Shown one piece after another: positions 36,401-44,908 of a DNA stretch of 64,000 bases. Position numbers and translations under genes: made by a program. Location: assembly GCA_021781745.1 (NCBI GenBank), contig JAJXWH010000011.1, forward strand, positions 49,879-113,878, given 5' to 3'. The stretch comes from Bacillota bacterium (GTDB taxonomy: Bacteria; Bacillota; Clostridia; Clostridiales; Clostridiaceae). How positions within the stretch are numbered: the first letter of the stretch is position 1; the number at the start of each line of letters is the position of its first letter. The notes under the pieces were generated by a model, which was given only the letters and a program-made list of their open reading frames with translations, was not told the DNA's origin and made no database searches.

Positions 36401-36593
36401 TATCTTCTTTTTCTTTATCCCTTATGTAATTTAGAGATTTTCTTATTACACCTTCGATATACTGAGATAAAATCACCTTTGCTTCTTCGTTATCTATATC
36501 TTCTTTTGATATTAAAAGTTTATTTATATCTAAAGCTTCTAATTCAGTTATTATTTCATTATTAATAACTTGCTCATAAATTCCTTGTTTCAC
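33429..36593 (-). CDS. PLD-nuclease/SF2 helicase protein with DUF3427 C-terminus
   Basis: 1054 residues. A PLD-like nuclease domain comes first, with LHAKAYMF near residue 225 (the HxK motif) and GSSNLS near 243. A DEAD/DEAH-type helicase follows: Walker A AATGVGKT at about 349, VDEFHH at about 447, LGLTATPER, and motif VI QQLGRGLRLSEGK. The C-terminus has LYEDYAINENLFHWQSQST, typical of DUF3427. Such proteins remodel and cut DNA and are often found in defence islands. The start is GTG with GGTGGTG upstream. It is intact and probably monocistronic; no partner is adjacent. Confidence 0.85.
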   Translation of the reverse strand: MKQGIYEQVINNEIITELEALDINKLLISKEDIDNEEAKVILSQYIEGVIRKSLNYIRDKEKEDNDKLLKQIEVCNKIINILAKEANEDDIKKYKIDESGELLTSLYLKINNKRALSNGKAVRPMTSISQSSLFTGSIMEPNMLSELNREILSCDSIDLLISFVKWSGLRCIIDSLREATNNDKKLRIITTSYMGATDAKAIYELSKLPNTEIKISYDTERTRLHAKAYMFKRETGFTTAYIGSSNLSNAALTSGLEWNIKVTERDSFDIIKKFEATFESYWNDSEFISYLGTDSDKEVLSKSLMKEKYVDETEFNFVFDIKPYSYQKEILEKLKVEREIFKKYRNLIIAATGVGKTVISAFDYKDFCKENKMSSNKLLFVAHREEILKQSRDTFRAILKDNNFGDLMVGNNIPTSLEHLFVSIQSLNSKNLCEVTSSDYYDFIIVDEFHHAAAPSYQRLLEYYKPKILLGLTATPERADGGDVFKYFDDRISAEIRLNEAINRKLLSPFQYFVVTDTIDLSKLKWGRRGYDITELSNLYTGNDLRVKQIVQSLKNYVTALDEIIGLGFCVSVEHAKFMAKSFNENNIPSLALHSNSEDNERADAKRKLVSGEIKFIFVVDLYNEGVDIPEINTVLFLRPTESLTVFLQQLGRGLRLSEGKECLTVLDFVGQAHKNYNFEEKFRALIGKTNHPIKDYIENGFLTLPKGCYIQLEKQAKEYILRNVKSSANNKANLIVKLKNFILETNIELNLENFLNYYHLSLVDFFGKSGDRSFSRMLVIAGLKEEFYEEQEKEITKKLKNLFNINSRRLINFILNIFNNNDIYNNDLNEEEVLMLNMLYYTFYNESPEKQGFKSTKEGIVSLLKNENMIKEAISILSYNYNNIDFIDETVELGFPCPLDLHCEYSRDQVMAALGYFNENKKPAFREGVKYFKDKALDIFFITLNKSDKDFSPSTLYEDYAINENLFHWQSQSTTSVESITGKRYINHKALNSKVALFVRENKERDGITATFTYLGLCEYVSHTGNKPISFVWKLEKEIPAKIINKANKSIVI

Positions 36594-37051
36594 GATTTCA
36601 CCACCATTTTTAATACTATAATTATAAAAAAATTTCTATGTTATACCTTATAGTTTTCAATATACCATAGAAATTCCTAATAGTTGCTAGATTTATAATT
36701 ACAGCTCTGCCTGTGCCATTCTCACTTTTCTGTTGACCCAATTAATTATTTTTTATCTAAGAATATATTTTAGTATTATTTTAATGTCATATAAACATAT
36801 AATCAACAACCTTTCATTACATATGATACGTTTTACTGTCACAAAAGCAAGTAATAAAACCCGTTTTAACAATATATATTTACTACTGAACACTGATCTC
36901 TCAGATAAGTTTACAGATTGGCACTTACGCCTTCCGAATTTCTGATAAATAAATAACTTTGACGTCTTGTTTATCATACAAGAGCTCTTAAGTACAACAT
37001 AGTAATTTACAAGTTGCTTTTCTTCTAAGGTCTCTTTGATACACTTTAGAT
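36594..37051. other. Intergenic, 458 bp, with a 10-bp inverted repeat
   Basis: AATTTCTATG at 36631-36640 pairs with CATAGAAATT at 36666-36675; on the minus strand the second arm is followed by TTTTTATAATT. It could end readthrough from the upstream helicase gene or attenuate the PLD helicase. The rest has only short overlapping frames on both strands without ribosome-binding sites; no family is seen. Confidence 0.4.
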
Positions 37052-39769
37052 TTAATTACTTAACAGTTCATTTAAATGCATATCAAATTGTTCTTTCGTT
37101 ACCGCTTCCTTAGATTTTAATCTCCATAACTTAATGCTCATATGTTCAAGCGCAAAATTCTTCTTTTTATCTCTGTCTATTTGTTCAGGAGTTTTATGAA
37201 ACTTTCCATCAAGTTCGATTACCGCAATAGGTTTACCAATACGATTATCGTAGATGGTAAAATCTAAATGCGCATTATTCATAATAAACCGTTTAACTGC
37301 AGAATTAACCTCCAAAAACTTCTTATCTGTTACAACACTAGCTAATGGGAGTTTCACCGCCACATGATATTCGGGATGTTGTTGGGTATACCTATCAAGA
37401 TATTCTTTAACTGTTTTCTCGAAAATATTATCACAATTTTCTACTACCGTATAGGTCTTCATCTGTTGATATAAATAATCAAAAAGGCATACTGTCTTAT
37501 CTGGTATTACTTCACCATATGCTTCTATGTACTCAATTAAGTTTCTAGTATTTACATCATACTCTTTAAAAAACTTAACATCTGTTACCAAAACAAATTT
37601 CGTCTTAGCCCTTGAAACAGCTACATTTATCAATTCTTTTGTAAACAAATTATTTCTTCCTGTCAAATGATTTATAGCCTTATCAATATTGTTTAAAACA
37701 GTACAGAAGTAAACTTCATTCTCTCCTTTTCCTTGAAAAGTATGGATTGTGCCACATTGTTTCTTATTGTATTTTTCCACCAACTCATCAGCCTGTTTGC
37801 GAAATGGTGTAATAATAAATTTTCCTTCAATGTTTGAAGATATTGAATCATCAATAGTTACAATCTCTCGTAAATTTACAAACGAGCCACTCTCAAATTC
37901 AGCATATTTACCTTTATCATCATCTATCAAAATCATTGCATCGTCACTTGCGTCTTTGTATATGATCAGTTGATTATCATAAAAATAACGGTTACAGTAA
38001 TTTATTATCTTGTAATCACATCGATAATGCTCTAATAACAAATTAGAAACTGGTTTAATCGTTTTTGAAATAGTACTTAAAAAACTTTCATTTGTATAAT
38101 CATATCCATCCTGCACTTTATTGCTAATCCCATTTGAGGAGAGATTAATAATTGCTGGTAACTGCTTATTATCTCCAACTACTATTATCTGCTTAGCTAA
38201 ATATAGAATGGGCAAAGCTGATAAAATATCACATTGTGAAGCCTCATCAATAATGATACAGTCAATCTTTGCACCATCTTTAAAAAAAGAATAGAAATTG
38301 GATAGAACCGCATCCACTGTAGTCAAAATAACGGGATATAAACCTATTATATCGTCTTTACATCTTTTTATGATTGTCTCATTGTCATTCTCTTTTATTT
38401 TCGAATAAATATTTTGATAAACGCAGCTATCATATTTCTTTTTCAAACTTGCTAATAACAACTTCTTAGATAACTCTATATATTCATCTTTATATATTTT
38501 GCTAATCTTCTTTTGTAGCTGCCATAAATTCTCATTTTCCAACTTCTTCTCTAAATCTTCTATCTCGATCTTCAAGAACTTTTCTTCCAAAAGACTTTGA
38601 AGCACAATTCCCTCACTTTTCAAATTGGCTAACGGCATTCTCCACCTAAAGTACGTCAAAATTCTTTTAACAAAGCCTATCTTTTGTCCATCTGCCATCT
38701 TCACTAATAGCTCTGCTAATCGATCTAGTTCATGTTTTACGGTTGTCGAACTACTATTCTTCCGATTTATTTTTCTTGCAAGATGCTCATACTCAGTGAA
38801 ATTATATGCTTCTCTGCGTTTTATTAGGTGTTTATACTGGTTTTTAAATTCACTCAGCTGATTTTTAAGCAAAATCAACTCGTTTAACTGCTCTTCCATA
38901 TACGTTAATTGATTGCATAATATATTGATTCTTTCCATTTCAGCTTCTATTGTTGCAAGGGGGATATCTTTCAGTTGTTGCTCATATGTCGATATTTTAT
39001 CTTCTAGTATAACACCTAGCTCATTCATAACTTCTTTCTTCCCAAAGCGAATAAAAAAATCTGGAATAGGCATTTTTTCTAATTCTTCTACAACATTATC
39101 GATAGCAGAATTGTTCTTTGACACTACTACTACTTTTTTATTTTCATATACTAGATTAGCGATAATGCTAAGAATGGTAGTCGTTTTCCCTGTACCCGGC
39201 GGCCCCTCAATAATAGAAATTTCATTATTGAGAGCTGCTTCTATTGATTTCTTCTGTGATAAATTAGACTGCTGAAGTAATATAATTGGGTCATTGGGGA
39301 ACTTACTTTCGTTTAACTCCTTATAAATAATTTTTTCTCCTGTAAAATACGAAAATAGAAGGTTATCCTTTTGGGTATGTAAATTTGTAAAAATCATTTG
39401 ATAAATATCCTTTTTACGATTGTAGTAGTCATACTCAACTGTACACTCTTTTTCTCTTTGTTGCAACAATACTAATATTTCCAAATAGTATTGTTCAAAA
39501 TTTTCAATAACAGATTTTATATCCGTTCGGTTATATTGTTTATTTATTTGAGAATAAAAATCCTTTTGGATTTCCTTGTCTTTGAACTTACAATTTTTAA
39601 TATTTTCAAATTTTATTTGACCTTCTTCACCATTACGTAAAAACTTATAAAAAACCTTATCTGAATTGTATCGTAGAACATCAACCTCAAACTTTCTGCC
39701 TTTTACGCTTTCTATTTCCAAGGATATCTTTTCATCCATTGAATATTTTAAATACTCTTTTATCATCAT
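37052..39769 (-). CDS. SF1 (Upf1/AAA_11-12-type) helicase with C-terminal DUF2726 domain
   Basis: 905 residues from the ATG at 39769 (GGAG eight bases upstream). The Walker A is EGPPGTGKTTTILSI at about 190, the Walker B CIIIDEASQCD at about 506, with HTFQGKGENEVYFC and NVAVSRAKTKFVLV as motifs V and VI. A long coiled segment (residues 260-420) interrupts the motor. The C-terminal ~110 residues (AHLDFTIYDNRIGKPIAVI, then ELDGKFH) fit DUF2726, a PD-(D/E)XK-like nuclease fold. It is probably an RNA or DNA helicase-nuclease of a defence type and is intact. Confidence 0.8.
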   Translation of the reverse strand: MMIKEYLKYSMDEKISLEIESVKGRKFEVDVLRYNSDKVFYKFLRNGEEGQIKFENIKNCKFKDKEIQKDFYSQINKQYNRTDIKSVIENFEQYYLEILVLLQQREKECTVEYDYYNRKKDIYQMIFTNLHTQKDNLLFSYFTGEKIIYKELNESKFPNDPIILLQQSNLSQKKSIEAALNNEISIIEGPPGTGKTTTILSIIANLVYENKKVVVVSKNNSAIDNVVEELEKMPIPDFFIRFGKKEVMNELGVILEDKISTYEQQLKDIPLATIEAEMERINILCNQLTYMEEQLNELILLKNQLSEFKNQYKHLIKRREAYNFTEYEHLARKINRKNSSSTTVKHELDRLAELLVKMADGQKIGFVKRILTYFRWRMPLANLKSEGIVLQSLLEEKFLKIEIEDLEKKLENENLWQLQKKISKIYKDEYIELSKKLLLASLKKKYDSCVYQNIYSKIKENDNETIIKRCKDDIIGLYPVILTTVDAVLSNFYSFFKDGAKIDCIIIDEASQCDILSALPILYLAKQIIVVGDNKQLPAIINLSSNGISNKVQDGYDYTNESFLSTISKTIKPVSNLLLEHYRCDYKIINYCNRYFYDNQLIIYKDASDDAMILIDDDKGKYAEFESGSFVNLREIVTIDDSISSNIEGKFIITPFRKQADELVEKYNKKQCGTIHTFQGKGENEVYFCTVLNNIDKAINHLTGRNNLFTKELINVAVSRAKTKFVLVTDVKFFKEYDVNTRNLIEYIEAYGEVIPDKTVCLFDYLYQQMKTYTVVENCDNIFEKTVKEYLDRYTQQHPEYHVAVKLPLASVVTDKKFLEVNSAVKRFIMNNAHLDFTIYDNRIGKPIAVIELDGKFHKTPEQIDRDKKKNFALEHMSIKLWRLKSKEAVTKEQFDMHLNELLSN

Positions 39770-39784
39770 TTCTTCTATCTCCAA

Positions 39785-40355
39785 GATTTCCTATACTAAT
39801 AGTTTAGTGCCTCTACATTCGCATTAAACATTAAAATAATATCAGTTAATTCTTATTATAACAAACCTGTAAAGCATTTGAGAACAAGTGAAAGAAATAG
39901 GTTATCGACTTACTATTCAGGTATAATAACGTCTCAAACTGTATAATCCTCTATCAAATTTATTTCTTATATATATGCCTTATAATATTAAAAAGCAGGC
40001 GCATCCCAGAAGCCTTGTTACATTTCACTTACGAACTGATTTCCCTATTTACTTGTGATTCTGTTATCTGTTACTATTTAAACCGATAACTTTTAAAGTG
40101 CTTAAGCTCAAATGCGCTTGATTTAAAGTTAGATGATAGATAACCCTTTTATCAAACTCTACTTAGAATAATAGTTATTAAGATATGATTCAGAGTATCA
40201 CATTCTAAGTTAATCTACCGTTTTAGCCAGTCTGCTCTCAAAATATTGCTTTCGATTATTAGCTTAATAAGTATATGGGTAGTTAGAATTTTTCTTGTTA
40301 ATGAAAATACTATTTTTTATTCCAAAAATTACTTACTACTAGTTAAAATTAGCAT
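39785..40355. other. Intergenic, 570 bp, without a recognisable gene
   Basis: Contains only AT-rich sequence with short stray frames. The one structural feature is ACTTAGAAT at 40161-40169 with ATTCTAAGT at 40202-40210, a nine-base inverted repeat with a long loop. It may be a leftover of a deleted gene, but nothing is recognisable. Confidence 0.4.
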
Positions 40356-41636
40356 TTAATTTACCAATACATTAGTTATTTCAAATATTTCATTTGTAAG
40401 CTTTTCAGTTTTTTTCATATCTTTCAATTCAATTGATTCAACAGATATTACAGAAGATATTTTATTATAACTAGCATGATCAATTGCAATTATACTTTTA
40501 GTTCTTAGTAATTCATTACACATATTAAAAGCTAAGTTAACATTCTTGCCCATAATTGTCATCTTGTTTTGATACCCACTATCTATTGATACTACTTTTA
40601 CCTCTCCAATTGTAACACCTAATCTAATAAATACATTTTCAATATCTTTTTCATTAAATGATTTTACCCATGTTTCCTTAAGCTTATCGAATTCAGTTTT
40701 TATAGCTATTATAGATTTTATTAACTCTTTTATTTCTTTAATATTATCATTTGAATAATTAAAGGAAATAAGAACTCCATCACCTAGATAGTTATCTATA
40801 TATCCACCATGCTCACGAGTTATTCTAGAAACAAGATTATAATATTCCTTAATAATCATGATAGCCGTAATATCACTTTCAGAGCATTTAAATATGTTTT
40901 GAGAACTCGAAATATCAATAGCCACAATTATTCTATTTGTGTTTAGTATATCTCTATGAATATCCAATGTATCTATGTAATTAGGTACATTAAGGAAATC
41001 AAGAATCATCTGTTTTAGTTCATCTTCACAAGTTGCTTTTATATAATTTAAATCATCATTTATGAAATCATTTTTCTTATTTACAAGTTGCAACACTGCT
41101 ATAACTTCATTATTATGAATTATTGGATAATCAAGCAATCGTTTTGTATTAAATCCAATTTTTTTGTCTGCTGCATTATTGAACGTTTTACTCTGACTTA
41201 CATTATTTGTGATCTGTGGTTTTTTACTTAAAAAGCATTGTCCTGCCGATGTACTTGATAACCGAAATGGAATCCTACTTAAATTACTATCTGATTTACC
41301 TTCAGTTATTTGAGATAAAAAAATATGCCAACTTTTATCGTATGGATATTTTATATAGATTGAGCATCCTTGTACATCTATCTCTTCTATAATAGTTTCA
41401 ACTCTTTTATCAATCTCAGATTTTTTACTAAAAGAACAATAAAATTCTTTACCATATAAATCAATTTTTTTAATCAGGTTACTATATTTATTGTTAATTT
41501 TATCAAACTCTTTTTTGATCTTAACATGATTAAATACAAATTTACTTATTGAGCCAATAAGTAAGGCTATTGTAATTATAGATCCAATTACGCCCACATA
41601 TGGATTTATATCGTTAATTAAATTGCTTAAATTCAT
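40356..41636 (-). CDS. Membrane-anchored GAF - class III nucleotidyl cyclase
   Basis: 426 residues. A transmembrane helix at about 14-36 (GVIGSIITIALLIGSI) leads to a GAF-like domain (SAGQCFLSKKPQITNN and LQLVNKKND) and then a class III cyclase domain from about residue 230. The first metal-binding region is IIVAIDISSS (where the canonical form is DIRxS), and the second has GDGVLISF. The GAF domain suggests sensing of a small ligand. It is downstream of a PycC/PycTM pair (98 bases from PycC), so it may make or respond to cyclic nucleotides in the same pathway. The two-Asp metal site seems present, but the purine/pyrimidine choice cannot be told. Confidence 0.7.
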   Translation of the reverse strand: MNLSNLINDINPYVGVIGSIITIALLIGSISKFVFNHVKIKKEFDKINNKYSNLIKKIDLYGKEFYCSFSKKSEIDKRVETIIEEIDVQGCSIYIKYPYDKSWHIFLSQITEGKSDSNLSRIPFRLSSTSAGQCFLSKKPQITNNVSQSKTFNNAADKKIGFNTKRLLDYPIIHNNEVIAVLQLVNKKNDFINDDLNYIKATCEDELKQMILDFLNVPNYIDTLDIHRDILNTNRIIVAIDISSSQNIFKCSESDITAIMIIKEYYNLVSRITREHGGYIDNYLGDGVLISFNYSNDNIKEIKELIKSIIAIKTEFDKLKETWVKSFNEKDIENVFIRLGVTIGEVKVVSIDSGYQNKMTIMGKNVNLAFNMCNELLRTKSIIAIDHASYNKISSVISVESIELKDMKKTEKLTNEIFEITNVLVN

Positions 41637-41734
41637 TATATTTCTCCTTTAAAATATCAATCTTTTCATATATACATAATCAAATCAACAAACAAATAGA
41701 ATATGTATTTAATTTCAATGCAGAATAAAACTTA

Positions 41735-42475
41735 TTATCTCATACCATTATTAATCCAGTCATTAAAATCACTCTTAATAATATCTGCATCATAATAAGT
41801 GCCATATTCTGTATTTGTATGCTTTGTAAACCACCCCTTTGCTTCATCGCCATCCTTTTCAAGTAATTTATCAATAAAGTTATTGTAACTAGAACTTGAG
41901 AAAACTATTGATTTTAAACCATTTTTGTTACCTAATGATGAAAGATTTGAAGCCTTTGTAACTGCATCCCCAATCCAAACCTTGCTATTAATTCCAACAT
42001 CTTTTCTCCCAGCTTTCACTACAAGTTCTTGTGCAGTTGCCACACCAATCCCCACTGAAACAGTTGGAAATTTCTTATCTATTAATAACTTATTTAACAT
42101 TTTCATGTAAGTATTAATATAAAATGACATATCTGCAATCTCATATTCATCAGCTATACTTGGTGTAGTATATATTGCATATACACAATCACCTCGAATA
42201 CCTATTTCTCTTAAATTATCATTATCACGTAAAATTTCAATTATTTCTGAAGTAAAGCATCTAATTATTTTTGAAACCTTCTCTTTATCTTCATCTGAGA
42301 AAAGAGATGATGAATCTCTAATATCTACAAACAGTCCCGTTACCCAGCTATAATATCCATTATTAAATGTAAACTCATCCTCTAATGGCACTTTGCTTTT
42401 TTCTATAACTTCTAATTTATTATCTAAAATATCTTTTATTCGTTTTTTTCCTGCTTTATAATCATAATTTGCCAT
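41735..42475 (-). CDS. pycC: Pycsar uridylate/cytidylate cyclase (PycC)
   Basis: 246 residues from the ATG at 42475. NGYYSWVTGLFVDIRDSSSLF and then IGIRGDCVYAIY are the Pycsar cyclase motifs (class III cyclase with two metal-binding Asp). YDYKAGKKRIKDIL at the N-terminus is also typical. PycC makes cCMP or cUMP on infection, which triggers the neighbouring effector. It follows the PycTM gene by 16 bases. Which base is used cannot be told from sequence by eye. Confidence 0.85.
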   Translation of the reverse strand: MANYDYKAGKKRIKDILDNKLEVIEKSKVPLEDEFTFNNGYYSWVTGLFVDIRDSSSLFSDEDKEKVSKIIRCFTSEIIEILRDNDNLREIGIRGDCVYAIYTTPSIADEYEIADMSFYINTYMKMLNKLLIDKKFPTVSVGIGVATAQELVVKAGRKDVGINSKVWIGDAVTKASNLSSLGNKNGLKSIVFSSSSYNNFIDKLLEKDGDEAKGWFTKHTNTEYGTYYDADIIKSDFNDWINNGMR

Positions 42476-42491
42476 AAACATCACCGTCTCT

Positions 42492-43061
42492 CTAATACAA
42501 TATTTTTCCGATCATAAGTACCACAAAAAAACTTAAAAAGCCTAAAAAAGTAGCAGCAACTCCGACCTTGAAATTTTTAAACTTTCTCTCGCAAATAATT
42601 GAATTTAAATATATCTGCGAAATAATATCATTTAAATACTCATCCTCATTGTAATTCATTACTTTTTCTTTATATTGGTTATATGTTGGATTTTTACAAA
42701 TACCACCAAAAAATATATGTGAATTTAATTCTATTCCTTCTTGATTAAGATCATCACAATTTGTTTTAGGAAATAATACCTCCAATAACTTAACTATACC
42801 AAAAACACATACAATAACAGCACAAACTAGAATTCCTAAGTATAACACTCCATACCATCTACCTGAGCCTATTGCTAATTTGATTATACTTTTAATTTCT
42901 GTAACCCTTTCATTAGAAGAAAGTATTGTCAATAAAACACCAGAAATTCCAATCACAACCGAAGCCTTACTATCGCAACTATTAACAAATCTTATAGTTC
43001 TGTCCAAAATATCTAAAGCATCTTCCTTTTTTATTCTATATAAATTATTTTGTTGATCCAT
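42492..43061 (-). CDS. pycTM: Pycsar transmembrane effector (PycTM)
   Basis: 189 residues with three hydrophobic helices: SKASVVIGISGVLLTILSS, WYGVLYLGILVCAVIVCVFG, and GVAATFLGFLSFFVVLMIGK. The N-terminal half KKEDALDILDRTIRFVNSCD is the PycTM-type cyclic-nucleotide-responsive part. On binding cCMP or cUMP such proteins are thought to disrupt the inner membrane and end infection. It stands between two cyclase genes, with the PycC gene downstream. Confidence 0.85.
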   Translation of the reverse strand: MDQQNNLYRIKKEDALDILDRTIRFVNSCDSKASVVIGISGVLLTILSSNERVTEIKSIIKLAIGSGRWYGVLYLGILVCAVIVCVFGIVKLLEVLFPKTNCDDLNQEGIELNSHIFFGGICKNPTYNQYKEKVMNYNEDEYLNDIISQIYLNSIICERKFKNFKVGVAATFLGFLSFFVVLMIGKILY

Positions 43062-43318
43062 TTTAATAATTCCTCCTTTTTTTAAAGTCTAAATCTTGTA
43101 TTAATTCCCATCTAATATTTTGACAAGGCAGTTTGCAATCTTATTTCTATTATCGTTTTTATTCTTGTCCAAATTTTGGATTTTGTATATTTTTTTATAG
43201 TAAAAGTATATCTCCATGGAAAATATTTCGTTTGTGTATTAAGGACCCCATAACATTCCTCCCACATTTAAAGTTTCTCATATATTTTTACTAACATATA
43301 ACATTGATTCATATTAAT

Positions 43319-43420
43319 TTATATTTCACTTTTACTAATTAAATTTTCCTTATTAATTGCATCTTCTAATTCGAATTTCCAAAATTCCTTTTTCGTGCGA
43401 ACAATAAAATCTTCATTAAT
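43319..43420 (-). other. In-frame continuation of cyclase 3 beyond its TAG stop
   Basis: Directly after the TAG at 43421-43423 the same frame runs on for 33 sense codons, INEDFIVRTKKEFWKFELED and on to SKSEI, before a TAA. The composition is coding-like. It may be the old C-terminus cut off by a nonsense mutation, or rare readthrough. The rest of 43062-43420 holds no recognised gene. Confidence 0.4.
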
Positions 43421-44848
43421 CTAAAATCCTCTAATTTTTTTTATCTTATCAATATATCCTTCAAAATCCTTTCTTCTGTCATAAGCAATAGTATAATTTA
43501 CTAAGTGCTTATTTATTTCGTTCTCTACTTCACCCAACCGATATTGTGTTTTTGCCCATTGTAATGTTTTATCCTCCATATTTACCCAATACATATTTAT
43601 CCGTGCCATTATTAGCATAATACTATAAGCCTTTTCATACATACCCAATACATTATATATATTAATCAAGTAACAATCTGCTCTTCTAGTTATTTCATCA
43701 TTTGAATATTCTAATTTTTTTCCAATAGCAAAATACTCATTTATAATCATGCCCCATAGTTCTTTACCTAATTTTGATATATAATCATCATTTAAATAAT
43801 TAGCCTTAATTATAGAAAACAAATAATCATAAAATTTAATCCTTTCTTGCTTTAATATCTCTATTGCATCTTTTGCATTTGAATCCGCAATACTTTTCTC
43901 TTTTTTAGCAATTGCACACTGATTTCTTAAATCTTGATTTTCTCTTTTTAACCTATCTTCTAGTACTGCTAATTCTTTTTCTTTTTGAATTAATTTATCC
44001 TGTAATTTTTGTATTTCTTTTATTCCATCTGCTAACTGCTCTGATGTATCCAAATTTACAGCATTATCCTCCTCTATTTTAATTGGATTTCCTAACTCTT
44101 CCACAAAATCTAAATAGTAATCTGTTACAACATATCCTTGATATAACTTTTTCCCTTTATATTTAGCTGATTCAGTCCATGTACTTTTATAATCTTCTGA
44201 TAATGTTTTATATACATTACTAGAAATAAATATCTCTCCACCAGAAGCAATATCTGAATATTTACTTGCATAATTAGTAGTGTTACCTACCCATACGCAA
44301 TTCACTTCATTTTCTTTGTTATCGTCACCTTCAACACCATACATTCCCACCTGAGTTACTAGAACTTTACCATAATCTATACCTATGCCACATTCAATAA
44401 TTTTTCCATTCACATTATTTTTTAAATGCTTATTTAAACTAAAATTAGTAACTGTTAATAAACTTCTTGCTGCATTAATTGCTTTATCTACTGCTTTTTC
44501 GATTACAGTTCCATCATCTCCTAAAGAATCGATAAATACGCCCATAATCCTATCCCCAAGAAATTGTCTAGTTACACCACTATTCTTTCTAACACACTCC
44601 ACTGCCATCCTCATAAAAGAGCGATAAATTTTGACCATACTCTTAGCTTGGCTATTCTCTGTTAAATACGTAGATTTTCTTATATCTATAAAAAGAATTG
44701 CTGCCATAATAGAATATGTTTTATTATTATCTTCTAATTGTTCAAGAGTAGGAGGCAAATCAGAATTCACTTCAATTTGCTCAACTGATTGTGATGTTAT
44801 ATTTTTTAATCTTTCATCTAGTTTATCAAAATCCGATTTACTTAACAT
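43421..44848 (-). CDS. Class III nucleotidyl cyclase (Pycsar-like) with C-terminal coiled coil
   Basis: 475 residues. The cyclase domain occupies about 40-240: AAILFIDIRKSTYLTENSQ and TRQFLGDRIMGVFIDS are the two metal-site regions, and CGIGIDYGKVLVTQVGM and VGNTTNYASKYSDIASGG follow. Then a coiled coil (IKEIQKLQDKLIQKEKELAV) and a helical tail. The first-metal motif FIDIRKST resembles PycC more than the GAF cyclase does. It lies upstream of PycTM with a 359-base gap. A TAG stop is followed by 33 more in-frame codons. Substrate unknown. Confidence 0.7.
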   Translation of the reverse strand: MLSKSDFDKLDERLKNITSQSVEQIEVNSDLPPTLEQLEDNNKTYSIMAAILFIDIRKSTYLTENSQAKSMVKIYRSFMRMAVECVRKNSGVTRQFLGDRIMGVFIDSLGDDGTVIEKAVDKAINAARSLLTVTNFSLNKHLKNNVNGKIIECGIGIDYGKVLVTQVGMYGVEGDDNKENEVNCVWVGNTTNYASKYSDIASGGEIFISSNVYKTLSEDYKSTWTESAKYKGKKLYQGYVVTDYYLDFVEELGNPIKIEEDNAVNLDTSEQLADGIKEIQKLQDKLIQKEKELAVLEDRLKRENQDLRNQCAIAKKEKSIADSNAKDAIEILKQERIKFYDYLFSIIKANYLNDDYISKLGKELWGMIINEYFAIGKKLEYSNDEITRRADCYLINIYNVLGMYEKAYSIMLIMARINMYWVNMEDKTLQWAKTQYRLGEVENEINKHLVNYTIAYDRRKDFEGYIDKIKKIRGF

Positions 44849-44908
44849 TCTATTATCACCTTAACTTCCCATTATAGAAATAATGCCTATATAAATTTTG
44901 CGATCATT

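Noticed and set aside
33429..36593. HsdR identity for the PLD/SF2 helicase, since hsd fragments are nearby
   Set aside because: The PLD domain, DUF3427 C-terminus and length do not fit HsdR; the true HsdR fragment is the 44-aa piece at 33087-33221.
36733..36977. Overlapping frames of about 70 codons on both strands
   Set aside because: No ribosome-binding site, no family resemblance and highly AT-rich; not called as genes.
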